The position numbers and the translations under genes are program-made. Positions 50,176 through 61,391 of a stretch of 64,000 nt of DNA are shown piece after piece. The DNA is taken from contig NZ_NIBS01000002.1 of the NCBI RefSeq assembly GCF_002632465.1, positions 248,001 through 312,000 on the forward strand. Reading direction: 5' to 3'. Position 1 is the first letter of the stretch, and each line of letters opens with the position of its first letter. The notes under the pieces are model-generated. The model was not told the DNA's origin. It saw only the letters and a program-made list of their open reading frames with translations, and did no database searches. This stretch comes from Xenorhabdus budapestensis. Its GTDB lineage: Bacteria > Pseudomonadota > Gammaproteobacteria > Enterobacterales > Enterobacteriaceae.

Positions 50176-50673
50176 TCAATCTCTGGCGACAGAATCCACC
50201 AATGCCATTTCCTCACTATTGAGCAATTTTTCAATATCTACCAGGATCAGCATACGCTCTTCAATAGAGCCAAGCCCGGTCAGATATTCAGTTGACAAAG
50301 TGACGGCAAATTCTGGCGCAGGACAAATTTGCTCTTCTTTCAGAGACAACACATCAGATACACCATCAACCACGATCCCGACTATGCGATTAAGCAAATT
50401 CAAAATGATGACCACGGTGTTATCGTTGTAAGTGACATCTTCTTGTGAAAATTTGATCCGCAGGTCGATAATAGGAACAATCACTCCACGCAGATTAGTT
50501 ATGCCTTTTATAAAAGCTGGGGTGTTGGCAATCCGGGTAACCTGATCATAACCACGTATTTCCTGCACTTTCAGAATTTCAATTCCATACTCTTCATCAC
50601 CCAAAGTGAAAACCAGATATTCCTTTCCGGCTGTTTCCCCCGATAATTTACTAAATTCGTCTATGGCTGGCAT
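50176..50673 (-). CDS. cheW: Chemotaxis coupling protein CheW
   Basis: 165 residues (E. coli 167). [20 protein letters not shown] and [20 protein letters not shown] are diagnostic. Links receptors to CheA. 38 bp after cheA. Confidence 0.97.
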   Translation of the reverse strand: MPAIDEFSKLSGETAGKEYLVFTLGDEEYGIEILKVQEIRGYDQVTRIANTPAFIKGITNLRGVIVPIIDLRIKFSQEDVTYNDNTVVIILNLLNRIVGIVVDGVSDVLSLKEEQICPAPEFAVTLSTEYLTGLGSIEERMLILVDIEKLLNSEEMALVDSVARD

Positions 50674-50711
50674 GATGTTACCTTTTACTGTGACTTGAAA
50701 TTGGGCCTAAC

Positions 50712-52943
50712 TTAATTGGTTGTTTTTTTATCCGCAAGTTCAGCCTTACGCATGGCCAACTGCTCATGATTAAGTTTCTGCAAAGCAGGAATATCAATAA
50801 TTAAGGCAACACAGCCATCCCCCATAATGGTGGCAGCCGAAATGCCCGGTACTTTGCGGTAGTTGCTTTCAATATTTTTAACAACAACCTGATGCTGCCC
50901 CACCAGTTTATCTACCAACAGTGCATAACGACGCCCTGCACTTTGAACGATCACAGCAATACCTTTCGTTGGTGCCGTTTCTGCATTTGGAATGTCAAAT
51001 ATCCGGTACAGTTCAAGCAGCGACAGATATTCGCCACGTACCTGCAACAATTTTTCATCTCCCGCCAATGGATAAATATCTGCTTCTTGTGGCTGTAAGG
51101 AACTGACAACAGCACTCAACGGTAAAATGAAGACTTCATCGTTAACTTTGACAGACATACCATCCAATATCGCCAATGTCAGCGGCAGCAAAATACGAAT
51201 GACGGTCCCCTTTCCTTCTTGGAAGTTGATCTGGATCTGTCCTCCCATATCCTGAATGTTACGTTTAACCACATCCATACCTACTCCACGGCCAGAAACA
51301 TCCGTGACCACTTCTGCGGTAGAAAATCCGGGAGCAAAAATTAACATGGCAACTTCTTCATTACTCATGTTTTCACTGACCGCCAGCCCCTGAGACTGGG
51401 CTTTTGCTAAGATCTTTTCTCGATTCAGCCCTGCACCGTCATCAATAACTTCAATACAGATATTGCCGCCCTGATGTTCCGCAGCAAGAGTCAAGTTACC
51501 TGTTTCCAGTTTACCTGCTGCAAGACGTTTTTCCGGGGTTTCGATACCATGGTCAAGACTATTGCGAACTAAGTGCGTAAGCGGATCGATAATTCTCTCA
51601 ATCAAACTTTTATCTAATTCTGTTGAGCTGCCGATTAATGTCAGTTCTACTTTTTTATTCAATTTTCCCGCCAAATCCCGGACTAAACGTGGATAACGGC
51701 TGAAAACATATTCCATCGGCATCATACGGATCGACATGACAGACTCTTGTAAATCACGAGAGTTGCGCTGCAATTGAGCCATACAACTCAACAGTTCACT
51801 GTGTTTTGTCGGCTCTAAAGCATCACAGTGCTGCGCCAGCATAGATTGGGTGATCACCAGCTCACCTACCAGATTGATGAGTTGATCCACTTTCTCCACA
51901 GCCACACGAATGCTGGAAGATTCCACACGTTGACGCGGTGATCCTGCCACCGGACGCGGTGCCGGACGGCCAACTTCATGTAGATCTGCTTTTTTCTTCG
52001 CGCTATTTGTACTATTTGCATTATTCGCATTAACAGACTGTGGTATATCTACCGTGCCAGATTCCACATTATTTATGACGGTATTTGTCGTTGTAGTATC
52101 AGATGATGTAGTACTTTCTTCAGTTTTTGATTCTGTCGGTTGGAAGTCCAATACAGGCAAAAAAGTTATCTGCTCAGGTTCAACCACAAAACACAATACC
52201 GCAGTAATATCATCTTCTGTTGCAGATGTGATTAATGAAGCCTCAAGGCTATCGGTGGCTTGTTCAACATCATAAACCTCTCCAAGATGTCCTAGTTCAT
52301 CTTTCATCAAAGCAACTTCACGCTCTTTCAACCCAGACAGATGAACACGGATCCTGCCCTGATCGATTGCTACAGCCGGAGAGATTTTTTCTTCTGATTG
52401 CTCAGGTTGCTCTGTTGTTACTGCTTGTGCTTCCTTCTCTTCCTGACTTTCTGCTGCATGTTGGATAGTCTCTTCCATTACAGGCGCCGCTTCAGATATT
52501 GCAGTAAAAACTTCTACATTTTGCTGTTTTTGCTGTTCTTCCTGCTGCCGATCTTCCTGTAGCTCTAATGCAAGCTGACGCAATGTCTCGCAGATATAAT
52601 TGAATGTATCTTCATCTGGCTCCTGAGAACTTTTATAGGCATCCAATTGTTGCTGCATAATATCTTTCGCTTCTAAAAACAGGTTGATAATGTCAGTTGT
52701 CAGGCGTATTTCGTCACGTCTGGCACTATCCAGCAGATTCTCCAAAACATGCGTGGTTTGTTGTAGCTTGGTAAAACCAAATGTCGCAGCGCCCCCCTTG
52801 ATAGAGTGGGCGCTGCGAAAGATGGCATTTAGCTGTTCATGATCAGGTTCATCGGCATTGAGCAGCAATAAATGCTGCTCCATATCCGCCAATAGTTCAT
52901 CTGCTTCATCAAAAAAAGTCTGATAAAACGCGGTAATATCCAT
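50712..52943 (-). CDS. cheA: Chemotaxis histidine kinase CheA
   Basis: 743 residues, about 90 more than E. coli CheA. P1 has the phosphorylated His (IFRSAHSIKGGAATF); P2, dimerisation, kinase (HLVRNSLDHGIE N box, DDGAGLN and GRGVGMDVV G boxes) and CheW-like P5 domains follow. The excess lies in two low-complexity linkers: Gln/Glu-rich between P1 and P2 (about residues 135-195) and Ser/Thr/Asn-rich between P2 and dimerisation domain (about 270-325). It phosphorylates CheY and CheB. Confidence 0.97.
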   Translation of the reverse strand: MDITAFYQTFFDEADELLADMEQHLLLLNADEPDHEQLNAIFRSAHSIKGGAATFGFTKLQQTTHVLENLLDSARRDEIRLTTDIINLFLEAKDIMQQQLDAYKSSQEPDEDTFNYICETLRQLALELQEDRQQEEQQKQQNVEVFTAISEAAPVMEETIQHAAESQEEKEAQAVTTEQPEQSEEKISPAVAIDQGRIRVHLSGLKEREVALMKDELGHLGEVYDVEQATDSLEASLITSATEDDITAVLCFVVEPEQITFLPVLDFQPTESKTEESTTSSDTTTTNTVINNVESGTVDIPQSVNANNANSTNSAKKKADLHEVGRPAPRPVAGSPRQRVESSSIRVAVEKVDQLINLVGELVITQSMLAQHCDALEPTKHSELLSCMAQLQRNSRDLQESVMSIRMMPMEYVFSRYPRLVRDLAGKLNKKVELTLIGSSTELDKSLIERIIDPLTHLVRNSLDHGIETPEKRLAAGKLETGNLTLAAEHQGGNICIEVIDDGAGLNREKILAKAQSQGLAVSENMSNEEVAMLIFAPGFSTAEVVTDVSGRGVGMDVVKRNIQDMGGQIQINFQEGKGTVIRILLPLTLAILDGMSVKVNDEVFILPLSAVVSSLQPQEADIYPLAGDEKLLQVRGEYLSLLELYRIFDIPNAETAPTKGIAVIVQSAGRRYALLVDKLVGQHQVVVKNIESNYRKVPGISAATIMGDGCVALIIDIPALQKLNHEQLAMRKAELADKKTTN

Positions 52944-52949
52944 CGTTAC

Positions 52950-53951
52950 TTACTCTGTCACCTTATTAGTATCACTTGCCGATTCCACTTTTGGCTGTTC
53001 GGGCATTGTGATTTCATTGGATTGTCCGGTGGGTTGCTGAGAAGGCGTTCCCTCATTCGAATCCATTCTGATGACTTCTTGCATATCCATACTACTGCTA
53101 GCAGTCATGACATTACCGCCACTGTTTTCCTGTTCAATCCGTTTTTCTGCTTCCTTATTCAAAACAATAATGCTGATACGGCGATTAACAGGAGCATCAG
53201 GAGCAATACCTTTTTGCATACTGACGGTGGATGCCATGCCAACAACCCGCAGAACTTTGGGTTCATCCAAACCACCAATGAGCAACTCTCGTCTTGATGC
53301 GTTTGCACGATCTGAAGAGAGTTCCCAGTTGCTATAACCACGCTGTCCATTGATATATTGCAAATTATCAGTGTGTCCAGACAGGCTGATCTTATTTGGA
53401 ATGCTATTCAGGATCGGCGCAATTGCCCGCAAAATATCGCTCATATAATTTTCAACTTTCGCACTACCAACCATGAACATCGGACGATTTTCCCTGTCGA
53501 TGATCTGGATGCGTAAACCTTCATCCATCATGTCAATTAATAAATGCGGACGCAGTTCTTTGAGATGAGGATCCGTGATAATCAGTTGATCAAGTTGTTG
53601 GCGCAACCGATCCAAACGACGGGTTTCTTCACTGGTTTCAACTTGCTTGTTCTGACGGAAAACTTCTCCATCCTGCTGGAAAACGTCATCCCCTCCCCCA
53701 GGGATAGGATTTGTATTATCACTACTCTGTTTCCCCTTATTTATTGCAACCTGCAAAGGGGTACGGAAATATTCTGCAATGCTGGTCAATTCCTGCGGGC
53801 TGGCGATAGATACCAGCCACATAACCAAAAAGAAAGCCATCATTGCAGTCATAAAGTCAGCATATGCAATTTTCCATGAACCGCCATTATGACTATGACC
53901 ATGTTTTTTGCGCTTTTTTATTCTGATAACAGAAACATTATTCGCTCTCAT
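52950..53951 (-). CDS. motB: Flagellar motor stator protein MotB
   Basis: 333 residues. One membrane helix with the proton-carrying Asp ([20 protein letters not shown]) and an OmpA-like peptidoglycan-binding domain ([28 protein letters not shown]). A Gln/Ser-rich tail follows. Starts 2 bp after motA. Confidence 0.97.
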   Translation of the reverse strand: MRANNVSVIRIKKRKKHGHSHNGGSWKIAYADFMTAMMAFFLVMWLVSIASPQELTSIAEYFRTPLQVAINKGKQSSDNTNPIPGGGDDVFQQDGEVFRQNKQVETSEETRRLDRLRQQLDQLIITDPHLKELRPHLLIDMMDEGLRIQIIDRENRPMFMVGSAKVENYMSDILRAIAPILNSIPNKISLSGHTDNLQYINGQRGYSNWELSSDRANASRRELLIGGLDEPKVLRVVGMASTVSMQKGIAPDAPVNRRISIIVLNKEAEKRIEQENSGGNVMTASSSMDMQEVIRMDSNEGTPSQQPTGQSNEITMPEQPKVESASDTNKVTE

Positions 53952-53953
53952 AA

Positions 53954-54835
53954 TTAGTCTTCAGCTTCTTGTTGTACAGGGACCTTAACCCTACGAACAT
54001 GCTCTTCAAGTTCTGTAAATGAAGGACGATCTGTGAGAAATAATGTTTTACGACCAAATTCAACCGCAATTTGTGGAGCATAACCATTCATGCTGGAAAG
54101 CAGGGTAACCTTAATACATTGCATCATTTTTACCTGCTCACTACTGCGCTGACGCAACAAAGTCGCCAAAGGCGAAACAAAACCGTAAGCCAGTAAGATC
54201 CCCAGAAATGTTCCTACCATTGCGTGAGCAATCAATACCCCAAGTTCTCCTGCTGGCCGATCTGCCGAACCTAACGCATGAACTACCCCCATCACGGCCG
54301 CGACAATCCCAAATGCCGGCAATGAATCTCCCACCATTGTCAAACTGGTTGCAGGGACTTCGCTTTCCTGCTCATAAGTCTCGATTTCTTCATCCATCAG
54401 AGCTTCGATTTCATGTGGATTCATATTACCGCTGATGATCAAGCGCATATAATCCGTGATGAAGTTCATCAAATAAGGATCTTTTAGTAAGCGGGGATAC
54501 TGTGTGAAGATATCACTCTGTTGCGGATTCTCAATATCCCGCTCCAGAGCCAAAAGCCCATGCTGGCGGGATTTAGATAGCAGACGAAACTGTAAAGCCA
54601 TCAGATCCATGTACATCGCTTTATTGTATTTTGATCTACGCAATACTTTTGGTAAAACGCGCAATGTAGCCTTTATCGCTTTGCCATTGTTGCCCACGAT
54701 AAAAGCACCAATGCCCGCACCTGCAATAATCAAAAATTCCGCTGGCTGATAAAGTGCGCCCATGTGACCACCGACAAGCAGATAGCCACCAATTACCGCA
54801 CCAAAAACCATCATATATCCTAAAAGTACTAACAC
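53954..54835 (-). CDS. motA: Flagellar motor stator protein MotA
   Basis: 293 residues (E. coli 295). Four membrane segments and the cytoplasmic loop with charged residues that push on Fli[14 protein letters not shown] type segment present ([20 protein letters not shown]). First gene of the mot-che operon; I could not find a sigma-28 promoter match in the flhC-motA gap. Confidence 0.97.
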   Translation of the reverse strand: MLVLLGYMMVFGAVIGGYLLVGGHMGALYQPAEFLIIAGAGIGAFIVGNNGKAIKATLRVLPKVLRRSKYNKAMYMDLMALQFRLLSKSRQHGLLALERDIENPQQSDIFTQYPRLLKDPYLMNFITDYMRLIISGNMNPHEIEALMDEEIETYEQESEVPATSLTMVGDSLPAFGIVAAVMGVVHALGSADRPAGELGVLIAHAMVGTFLGILLAYGFVSPLATLLRQRSSEQVKMMQCIKVTLLSSMNGYAPQIAVEFGRKTLFLTDRPSFTELEEHVRRVKVPVQQEAED

Positions 54836-54912
54836 GCGATATCCTTTAGCTAAGTTGGTGAGCAGATGGGATTTGAACAGGGCGAATTAGCCAATGAGGA
54901 AGAGGATGGCTG

Positions 54913-54949
54913 TAGATTACAGGCCAGAGTAACCAAAACCTGTAATCTA
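54913..54949. repeat. Inverted repeat in the flhC-motA gap
   Basis: 11-bp perfect stem TAGATTACAGG (54913-54923) / CCTGTAATCTA (54939-54949), 15-nt loop. No T run on the minus strand; it may end flhDC transcription weakly or act as a regulatory hairpin. Confidence 0.45.
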
Positions 54950-54971
54950 GTTTTCACTTTCCCATTTAAAT

Positions 54972-55553
54972 TCACATAGCTTGCTGAGCAAATCCATCCA
55001 GCAGTTGTGAATTAGTATCGGCAGGTTGAGCGGAAAGTTTACGTTTTTTTACCGCTCTTGAAGGCGGCTGGCAAAGACTACAAACAAAACTATTTACCGG
55101 TTGGTGAGCATGTGTGATAAAAGTTCCACCACAACAGCGACACTCGGTTGGCTGCAACATCCCACTATCGACAAAACGAATAAGAGTCCAAGCTCTGGTT
55201 AGGGCCAAAACTGGTCCATCTTTACTCGCCGGGGGACATTGCTCAAGATATAACCTATAAGCCTTTACTACAGCTTCAACACCAGCACAATGTCCACTTT
55301 TTAGCAGGAAACGGTAAGCGTTGTAGAACATTGAAGAATGAATATTCTGTTCCCAAGTCATAAACCAATCCGTCGAAAAGGGGAGCATCCCTTTAGGCGG
55401 AGGGCTTCCCCGCAACTCTTTATACAACTTAATCAACCTTCCCCGGCTTAATTGCGTTTCACTTTCAAGCATCTGCAACCGTGCGCCTAAGGTGATGAGC
55501 TCCATTGCCAATTGAATATCTTTAGCTTCCTGGACAATACTTTTCTCAACCAT
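54972..55553 (-). CDS. flhC: Flagellar master regulator subunit FlhC
   Basis: 193 residues (E. coli 192). [20 protein letters not shown] and the zinc site (CRCCGGTF ... CSLCQPP) are conserved. With FlhD it activates class II flagellar promoters; in Xenorhabdus it is also reported to affect exoenzymes. 2 bp after flhD. Confidence 0.97.
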   Translation of the reverse strand: MVEKSIVQEAKDIQLAMELITLGARLQMLESETQLSRGRLIKLYKELRGSPPPKGMLPFSTDWFMTWEQNIHSSMFYNAYRFLLKSGHCAGVEAVVKAYRLYLEQCPPASKDGPVLALTRAWTLIRFVDSGMLQPTECRCCGGTFITHAHQPVNSFVCSLCQPPSRAVKKRKLSAQPADTNSQLLDGFAQQAM

Positions 55554-55555
55554 CT

Positions 55556-55906
55556 TTATGCTCTTTTTTTGATTGAAGCGTCATCCTGAGTGGATAACTG
55601 TTGAAAAAGATGGGTAGACAACAAGATACCTGTATGAATTTGTTGCAAATCATCCACCCGTGATTCCTTCGTCAACTGCTGTACAGTTTCGTGATCTTCA
55701 AACCGAAAATGGCAAATCAGTTGGTTTGTTTCAGCTAATTTTACTAACTGAGGCAATGCCAGCTTGGCCAACGTATCAGCCATAGATTCACTAATACCTA
55801 AACGGAACATCGCAGACGCTTTCTCATGGTTAATTAGCCGTTGTGCTAAAAGCAAATACGATAAATTTATGTCATAAATATGTTTGAGCAATTCAACCGT
55901 ACTCAT
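55556..55906 (-). CDS. flhD: Flagellar master regulator subunit FlhD
   Basis: 116 residues from ATG 55906 ([20 protein letters not shown]), the usual length; the open frame could run to 55942 but that part is not FlhD-like. The dimer Cys of E. coli FlhD ([12 protein letters not shown] region) is kept. Forms the FlhD4C2 activator with FlhC. Confidence 0.96.
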   Translation of the reverse strand: MSTVELLKHIYDINLSYLLLAQRLINHEKASAMFRLGISESMADTLAKLALPQLVKLAETNQLICHFRFEDHETVQQLTKESRVDDLQQIHTGILLSTHLFQQLSTQDDASIKKRA

Positions 55907-57458
55907 TTCTATATATCCCGTCCGATTATATGAAAAAATCAATTAAGTGATCAAAGAATCACTCACGACAAAATTACCAGTAGCATGAGATTCAATAATC
56001 TCCGACATAACTGAAATATACATCTTTAGCCAGAGCAGTAACTGTCCTTTGTATTACTCTTGGGATCGCCCAATTTCTAAAATATTTCGGTAATGAATTG
56101 TAAAAATATTATTGCATCATCTGGATAATGAACTTGCCACAATTGATTAAGAATATTCTTAATACTAATTAACTTTACTCCTGAATCATCAATTTATACA
56201 ACGGAGAATATATGTCATTTTAAATACTATGTGACATATATCACAAAACCACCTTTTTTATTATGATTCTAGCTCATTAACTATTCAAGCAAAAGAAAAC
56301 ACAAAATAGCCTATAATTAATAAGTTAAATTATTTAAATAAAAATATTAGAGACCATTTTTTGTTTTATACGATCTATTAAACTTATAAATTTAAAATAA
56401 CGAGAAAAAATCCTTTCTTTAGCTAAATTATAAAAATATTATTAAAAATTGTTTCCTGATAATGTGGGTAGGCACTCATCTTCCACTATTAGTCGATTTG
56501 GATCATAGTTATGCCAAATTTATTAATAATGTGTGAATACTAGTCATTAAAAAGATACCAGTCTGATCATTTTTAGTTTACGATTGTGCTATTTTCACAC
56601 AGTTACTGAGGTAACATCGACATCACTTAGAATACAAGTATCACACAGATCACAAAAATAAGATAAAATACAGTATGATGTTGAAATAAAAAAATATCTG
56701 CATCTTTATCCCAGAGCAATCGCAATCAATAAGTCTCCGATACTCCAACAAATCCTATCACTGGACAAAGCCAGCACCACTTTACCCAGTCATTAAAATT
56801 AATAATTTTTACTTATCAAATATAGTGCACAGAATGATAGCTTTTGACATTCTCTTAACGAAAACCTCATTGGCGGTTATTTACAGCCACTGAGCACTCC
56901 ATAAGCCAAAAACATAAGAAAAAATTATAATACACATCTTCCATGACTTTAAAAATGTTAAGGATAATCGATGATTATGATGCTCATCTGACCAGTTGAT
57001 TAGCTGACATACAAAGTACAAAATAACCTATTGACCTAAAATTAATTTCCTTAAATACGATAAATTCAGAAACAAAATAATTCCCAAATGTAAATTAACC
57101 AATAAATTATTACAACGCAGAACTAAATTTAAAAAGTAATTTACAGTTTAAATAGACTGCGAACAAAATAATAGATGAAATAAAAACAAATAGTGTCTTA
57201 TTCTTCTTAATTTGAAATACAAATAATAACGAGTCATGTAACAAAATGATTAAAATAAAAAAATAGCATACAAATATAATTCTATTATCCCGTTAAGCTT
57301 ATCATTATTATGATAGTAGGTTCGTAGTTAAAGAATAACATCAATACCTATCAAAAATATCTGCCAAAAATCATTAATGGCCAGAGTTATTGATGTGAAA
57401 ATTGCGATGGCTATTTTCTTAATCAAGATAGAATAAGATATTAATTAATGAGAATTAT
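55907..57458 (-). promoter_or_regulatory. Long AT-rich region upstream of flhDC
   Basis: About 1.55 kb without a recognisable gene. The first few hundred bases upstream of flhD should hold the flhDC promoter and its regulatory sites. The rest may be decayed genes; I could not match any of it to a family. Confidence 0.4.
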
Positions 57459-58840
57459 TCACAACCATTCACCAAAACTATGAATATAAAATCGTTTTAT
57501 CACATGAATGACAATGCAGTAGCTTATAAACTCCCCAATTAACCAAGGAAAATATTTCCAAGGTAACGATTTTAATCCTTATGAAAGTAGCAAATGATGA
57601 TCATGATATGTAACTACCTAATATCATTGTTATTAATGTCATCAATAATACAGGTAAAGCGACGGTACTTTATACAACCAGGTTTTTTGCATAACATATG
57701 TACACCTAGTTTTGTGATAACACCTCTTCCACCACTCACCAGACTGTAATACGGCTTAATGTTATATACTATTAGTTCGAATAAATACCATATAAAATAT
57801 GTTGTAATATAGAAAACGATTACACAAAATCGCAAACAAGGTTATAGAAAATAGAAAGGACCAGAGCATAAAATATCCGATATTTTTCACATCCCATTTG
57901 TAATGGTTTTCTCAAGAAACTTTTATCCATTTTATTCCACTGCAAAGACTATTGTGAAATATCGTACATTAGGTTTTGTACAAGCTAATGAATGGTTAAC
58001 ATAGCTAAAAATAGAATAAATGCATTGACAACCAATACAGAAAATACATCCCAAAATTCGATCTGACTGTCATATTTAAATACTGCATGATATTTCCAAA
58101 CGTTTTCCTTATCTTTTTACGCCCTCTTCTAATGCCATCTGATTTTTATCAAGCAAAATGATATCTGCAAATTCTTTTGCGATCCCAATCCCAATATCCA
58201 CACAAATACGCCAACATCCTGCAATGTCGGTGCATCATTTATTCCATCATCAGGAATATTTATTGCATACGTATTATTTTGTAGTGCCTTTAAAATGTAT
58301 GATTTTTGCCGAAGGATTAAGTTACAAAAACAGGTCTTAATTCCACTTCTTTTGAAAGGTTTTCATCATTCATACATTTAATATCAAGGTAACTAAGAAT
58401 ACTCTCAGTATCTAAATCCATATCATGACAAATTTTAACTATAATGACAGAATTATCTTCGGCAAACACCTTAACCGAAATACTCACTCCTTTTCGTTAG
58501 TAACAGAAAGTAGATGTTTCACTTCATCAATATTTAATTCACATATTACTAAGATTAACACCCTGAAACCTTGTTCGTTATAGCAACTAACCAATTACAT
58601 GATATTGTTGCGTCTTTCTTCAGTAAGAGGAATAAGTTCTATGTATGACAGCAAACAGATCACATCCCTTCTGCTGTACCTTTGCGAATCACTTGGTAGC
58701 TTTGCTGTGGGTTATACACAAAAATTGACGATCTCCAACTGACACAACTAAAAAGTAACTCATCAATTTTTCTGTAGCCGTGAAGAAAACTAATCTCTAC
58801 TTTCTTTTACTTCCATATCTAAAATCCACTTTGATGAAAA
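57459..58840 (-). pseudogene. mgtB: mgtB/mgtA-type magnesium P-type ATPase, decayed
   Basis: Minus-strand family sequence appears in order but in changing frames with stops. Near 58600: LTEERRNNIM and NEQGFRVL. Near 58400: ICHDMDLDTESIL. Near 58240: DDGINDAPTLQDVGVF (hinge motif GDGINDAP), then IAKEFADIILLDKNQMALEE. Near 58080: TFGNIMQYLNMTVRSNFG. Near 57950: LVQNLMYDIS and WNKMDKSFLRKP. In 57614-57835: TKLGVHMLCKK. Then GLKSLPWKYFPWLIGEFISY near 57550 and FYIHSFGEWL with the natural stop at 57459-57461. About 1 kb of the expected 2.7-kb gene, including the phosphorylated Asp region, is deleted or unrecognisable. The intact gene would import Mg2+ at the inner membrane. Confidence 0.85.
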
Positions 58841-59185
58841 CTATTTATCCCGTTCCAATGAAGTGTTGAACTATGGTAAATTCTTTTCTGAAATGATTAA
58901 TTAGTTTTGTGACGGCCCACTTAATCATACACACTATATTCAATTTCCCATCATAGTGGTTATCTCTTCTTTGCTAATAGAGAAGAATTTATAAAGTTTT
59001 TGGTGTTGCATAACTGAGAATAATGTTCATTATCATTAATGAAAGTATTAATAATCAATACCATTCCATATTATTAATATAATGACGCTATTTCATAGGC
59101 AACACCTTATTCATGCTAAGAGATGAAGGAGGATCTCCCACATAATCTCCTTATAAAATAATTGAATTACTTATATAAAATTATT
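58841..59185. other. Residual sequence between mgtB and mgtC remnants
   Basis: AT-rich; probably the eroded 5' part of mgtB and the mgtC-mgtB gap. I see no motif I can place. Confidence 0.3.
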
Positions 59186-59883
59186 CTAAGTAGGTAACTC
59201 AGCAGCAATTTCCCAATTAACTGAGCTAACACTTTTTTCTAAACTCACTCGACAAACAATCGATTCGATTTCTTTTTGCTTAGCAGGTGTTGCCAATATT
59301 TCTACACAGATCTCAAGTCTATTTGGCTGGTGGGTATCAGCACTACTTAATGATGTAGCCGAATGTTTAATCCATTAATTGCTTGCCGGATCAGCGTCCT
59401 GATTAAGATTTCATCACTAATATCACAGATAATTCGGATTTTATAACGCTGCTTTAAATCTAAGGATTGTTGTTGAGGCTGGGCATTAATTCTCTGAGCC
59501 GCTTCTCTCAACAAAATATTTGCGGATAGAATTATTGCAGTTGCAATACTCGCTGACCAATATTGTCCTAACCCACACAAAACCCCAATACCTGCCGAAC
59601 ACCATAAAATTGCCGCTGTATTTAAACCACGAATATTCATTCCTTCTCTCATGATCACACCAGCACCAAGAAAACCAATACCAGATACAATCTGCGCAGC
59701 AATACGTCCGGGGCTATCAGGCGAAGTTGATATTGAGCAAAGAATAAAAACCGTAGCACCAGTAGCAACTAAGGCATTAGTTCTCAATCCTGCCATACGT
59801 TGACGCCACTGACGTTCTGCACCAATTAGTGCCCCGAAACACGTAGCAGATAGTAAATGAATAGCAATAGATGTCAAAAGCAT
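59186..59883 (-). pseudogene. mgtC: mgtC, frameshifted near its C-terminal domain
   Basis: The first 178 codons (59883 to 59347) are a normal MgtC membrane domain: FGALIGAERQWRQRMAGLRT, NALVATGATVFIL, IVSGIGFLGAGVIMREG, GLNTAAILWCSAGIGVLCG. At about 59356-59365 the frame shifts; SADTHQPNRLEICVEILATP and SLEKSVSSVNWEIAAELPT in another frame finish the ACT-like C-terminal domain, with a stop at 59186-59188. Full length would be about 230 residues. MgtC normally inhibits the F-ATP synthase and helps survival in low Mg2+ or inside macrophages. The truncated protein could still be made. Confidence 0.85.
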
Positions 59884-60654
59884 GACACTCTCCCCATAAT
59901 ATTAAAATGGATAAATTATCCCTTTTATCTACCAGGTTACTTATTCATTGGCTTAGCTCATTTACAGCCTCTACGATGCAACCCAAAATCTATAGGTATA
60001 GGATCCGGCTTGATTCAGGACTTTTATGGCTGAGTGCTTATTGGCTTCGAGGTTTCAGATAATCTCAAGCCTGCAATGAAAATGATCTTACGTTTTGCAA
60101 GTACGATTTTTAATCGCTACTCATTTTTCTGTATTGGGCTAAAGCTCAATGGATAGCCTAAAGAAATAATTTCTTTATTTTGTACAATAGGAATAAGGCA
60201 GAATATAGAAATTCGATTTGGTTATTGATATGTTCCCGGAGGGAATAAGGAATGAGTATAAAGTTGCATTATAGATATCCCGACACATCTGTTGATACTA
60301 TCTTTAAGGATTTAAAATAGCAGCTCTACAGTATTATTGCGTAATTTTTCGGGATAGTACAACTTGTGAAATTTAAGTAATACCGCCCGCCATCTCAGGT
60401 AAGCAGTAAATTGAACGTAAATGAACAGATTACCGGATTATTTTTTATTAAACCTAAAACTTTGACTGTTCAATTATCAGTACTCCAATAGAATTTGGCC
60501 GGGTGTATAAACAGGTAAAATTGACAAGTAAAGGCTTTAATTAATAAATGAGCTTTAAAAAATGCTCTTTTTATCGTCTGTTCAATAAAAAATTACTGTA
60601 ATTTATAATATATTGTGGTTATTTTTTTATTAAAAATCATTCTATAAGCAAAAA
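59884..60654. other. Intergenic region upstream of mgtC, 770 bp
   Basis: AT-rich. A PhoP-controlled leader would be expected upstream of an intact mgtCB, but I cannot point to boxes. A short inverted repeat ATTGGGCT-AA-AGCTCAAT lies near 60134-60152. No gene seen. Confidence 0.35.
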
Positions 60655-60683
60655 GCCCGCCAAGGCATTTTAGCATGGCGAGC
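60655..60683 (-). terminator. Terminator of the cold-shock gene
   Basis: On the minus strand GCTCGCCATGC (60673-60683) pairs with GCCTTGGCGGGC (60655-60666), followed by TTTTTGC. 23 nt after the stop codon. Confidence 0.85.
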
Positions 60684-60705
60684 TTAATAAGACATAAAAG
60701 CTAAA

Positions 60706-60912
60706 TTAGATAGCAGTTACGTTTGCTGCTGCCGGGCCTTTGGCACCATCTTCAATGGTGAATTCTACGTTCTGGCCTTCAGCCAGAGTTTTGAAACCGT
60801 TACCTTGAATGGCAGAGAAGTGAACGAATACGTCTTTGCTACCATCGGTTGGAGTAATGAAACCAAAACCTTTGGACTCGTTGAACCACTTCACTTGACC
60901 TGTCATTTTCAT
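60706..60912 (-). CDS. Cold-shock protein (CspA/CspE family)
   Basis: 68 residues; RNP1 (KGFGFITP) and RNP2 (DVFVHFSAI) nucleic-acid motifs intact. Sequence is closest by eye to CspC/CspE ([26 protein letters not shown]), with a CspA-like end ([13 protein letters not shown]). RNA chaperone and antiterminator. About 290 bp of non-coding DNA upstream would provide the long leader common in this family. Confidence 0.95.
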   Translation of the reverse strand: MKMTGQVKWFNESKGFGFITPTDGSKDVFVHFSAIQGNGFKTLAEGQNVEFTIEDGAKGPAAANVTAI

Positions 60913-61391
60913 GTGACTTTCCTATATATCAAAAAAAACTCGCCACCTTGGGCATGTGTTGGCCAGTATCAGCTATTACTTATGGAGGCACTAAGAAGGA
61001 AACGGTCTACAAAGGCTACTTAGGATAGCACTTTTACACATAACGCATTAACTCAAGATGTCGTACATAAAGTAGGTCTGTTTATCAGGCCAGACGCATT
61101 AACGCATGACTGCACAGGAATAGCAACCTTTTTATGTATTATCGATCTAAAAAAAATCCATACGCTCAATATTAGAACAGAATAACCGAATAAATAGATG
61201 CATTTATGATTTTATTTGATTTATTCAACTTTTATCTTAAGAAAAAATACTCGTGTTCTTTCCGGACAATAACAGTTTTGCAAATAAAAAAAAGTAATTG
61301 CTATACAGATGGATGCTCTGAGCATGATAACCTTGAAAATATTAACACTTTTAATTCGAAAACAGATTTCTACAATAATCGGGCTAGTATT

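Noticed and set aside
54836..54971. Sigma-28 promoter for motA
   Set aside because: No GCCGATAA-like box with a TAAA element at N15 exists on the minus strand in this gap.
58158..58340. 60-codon plus-strand open frame
   Set aside because: It is antisense to the GDGINDAP region of the decayed magnesium ATPase.
61206..61391. Extension of ylaC to an ATG at 61206
   Set aside because: The extra 62 residues are low in family character, while the ATG at 61392 aligns with the known YlaC start.
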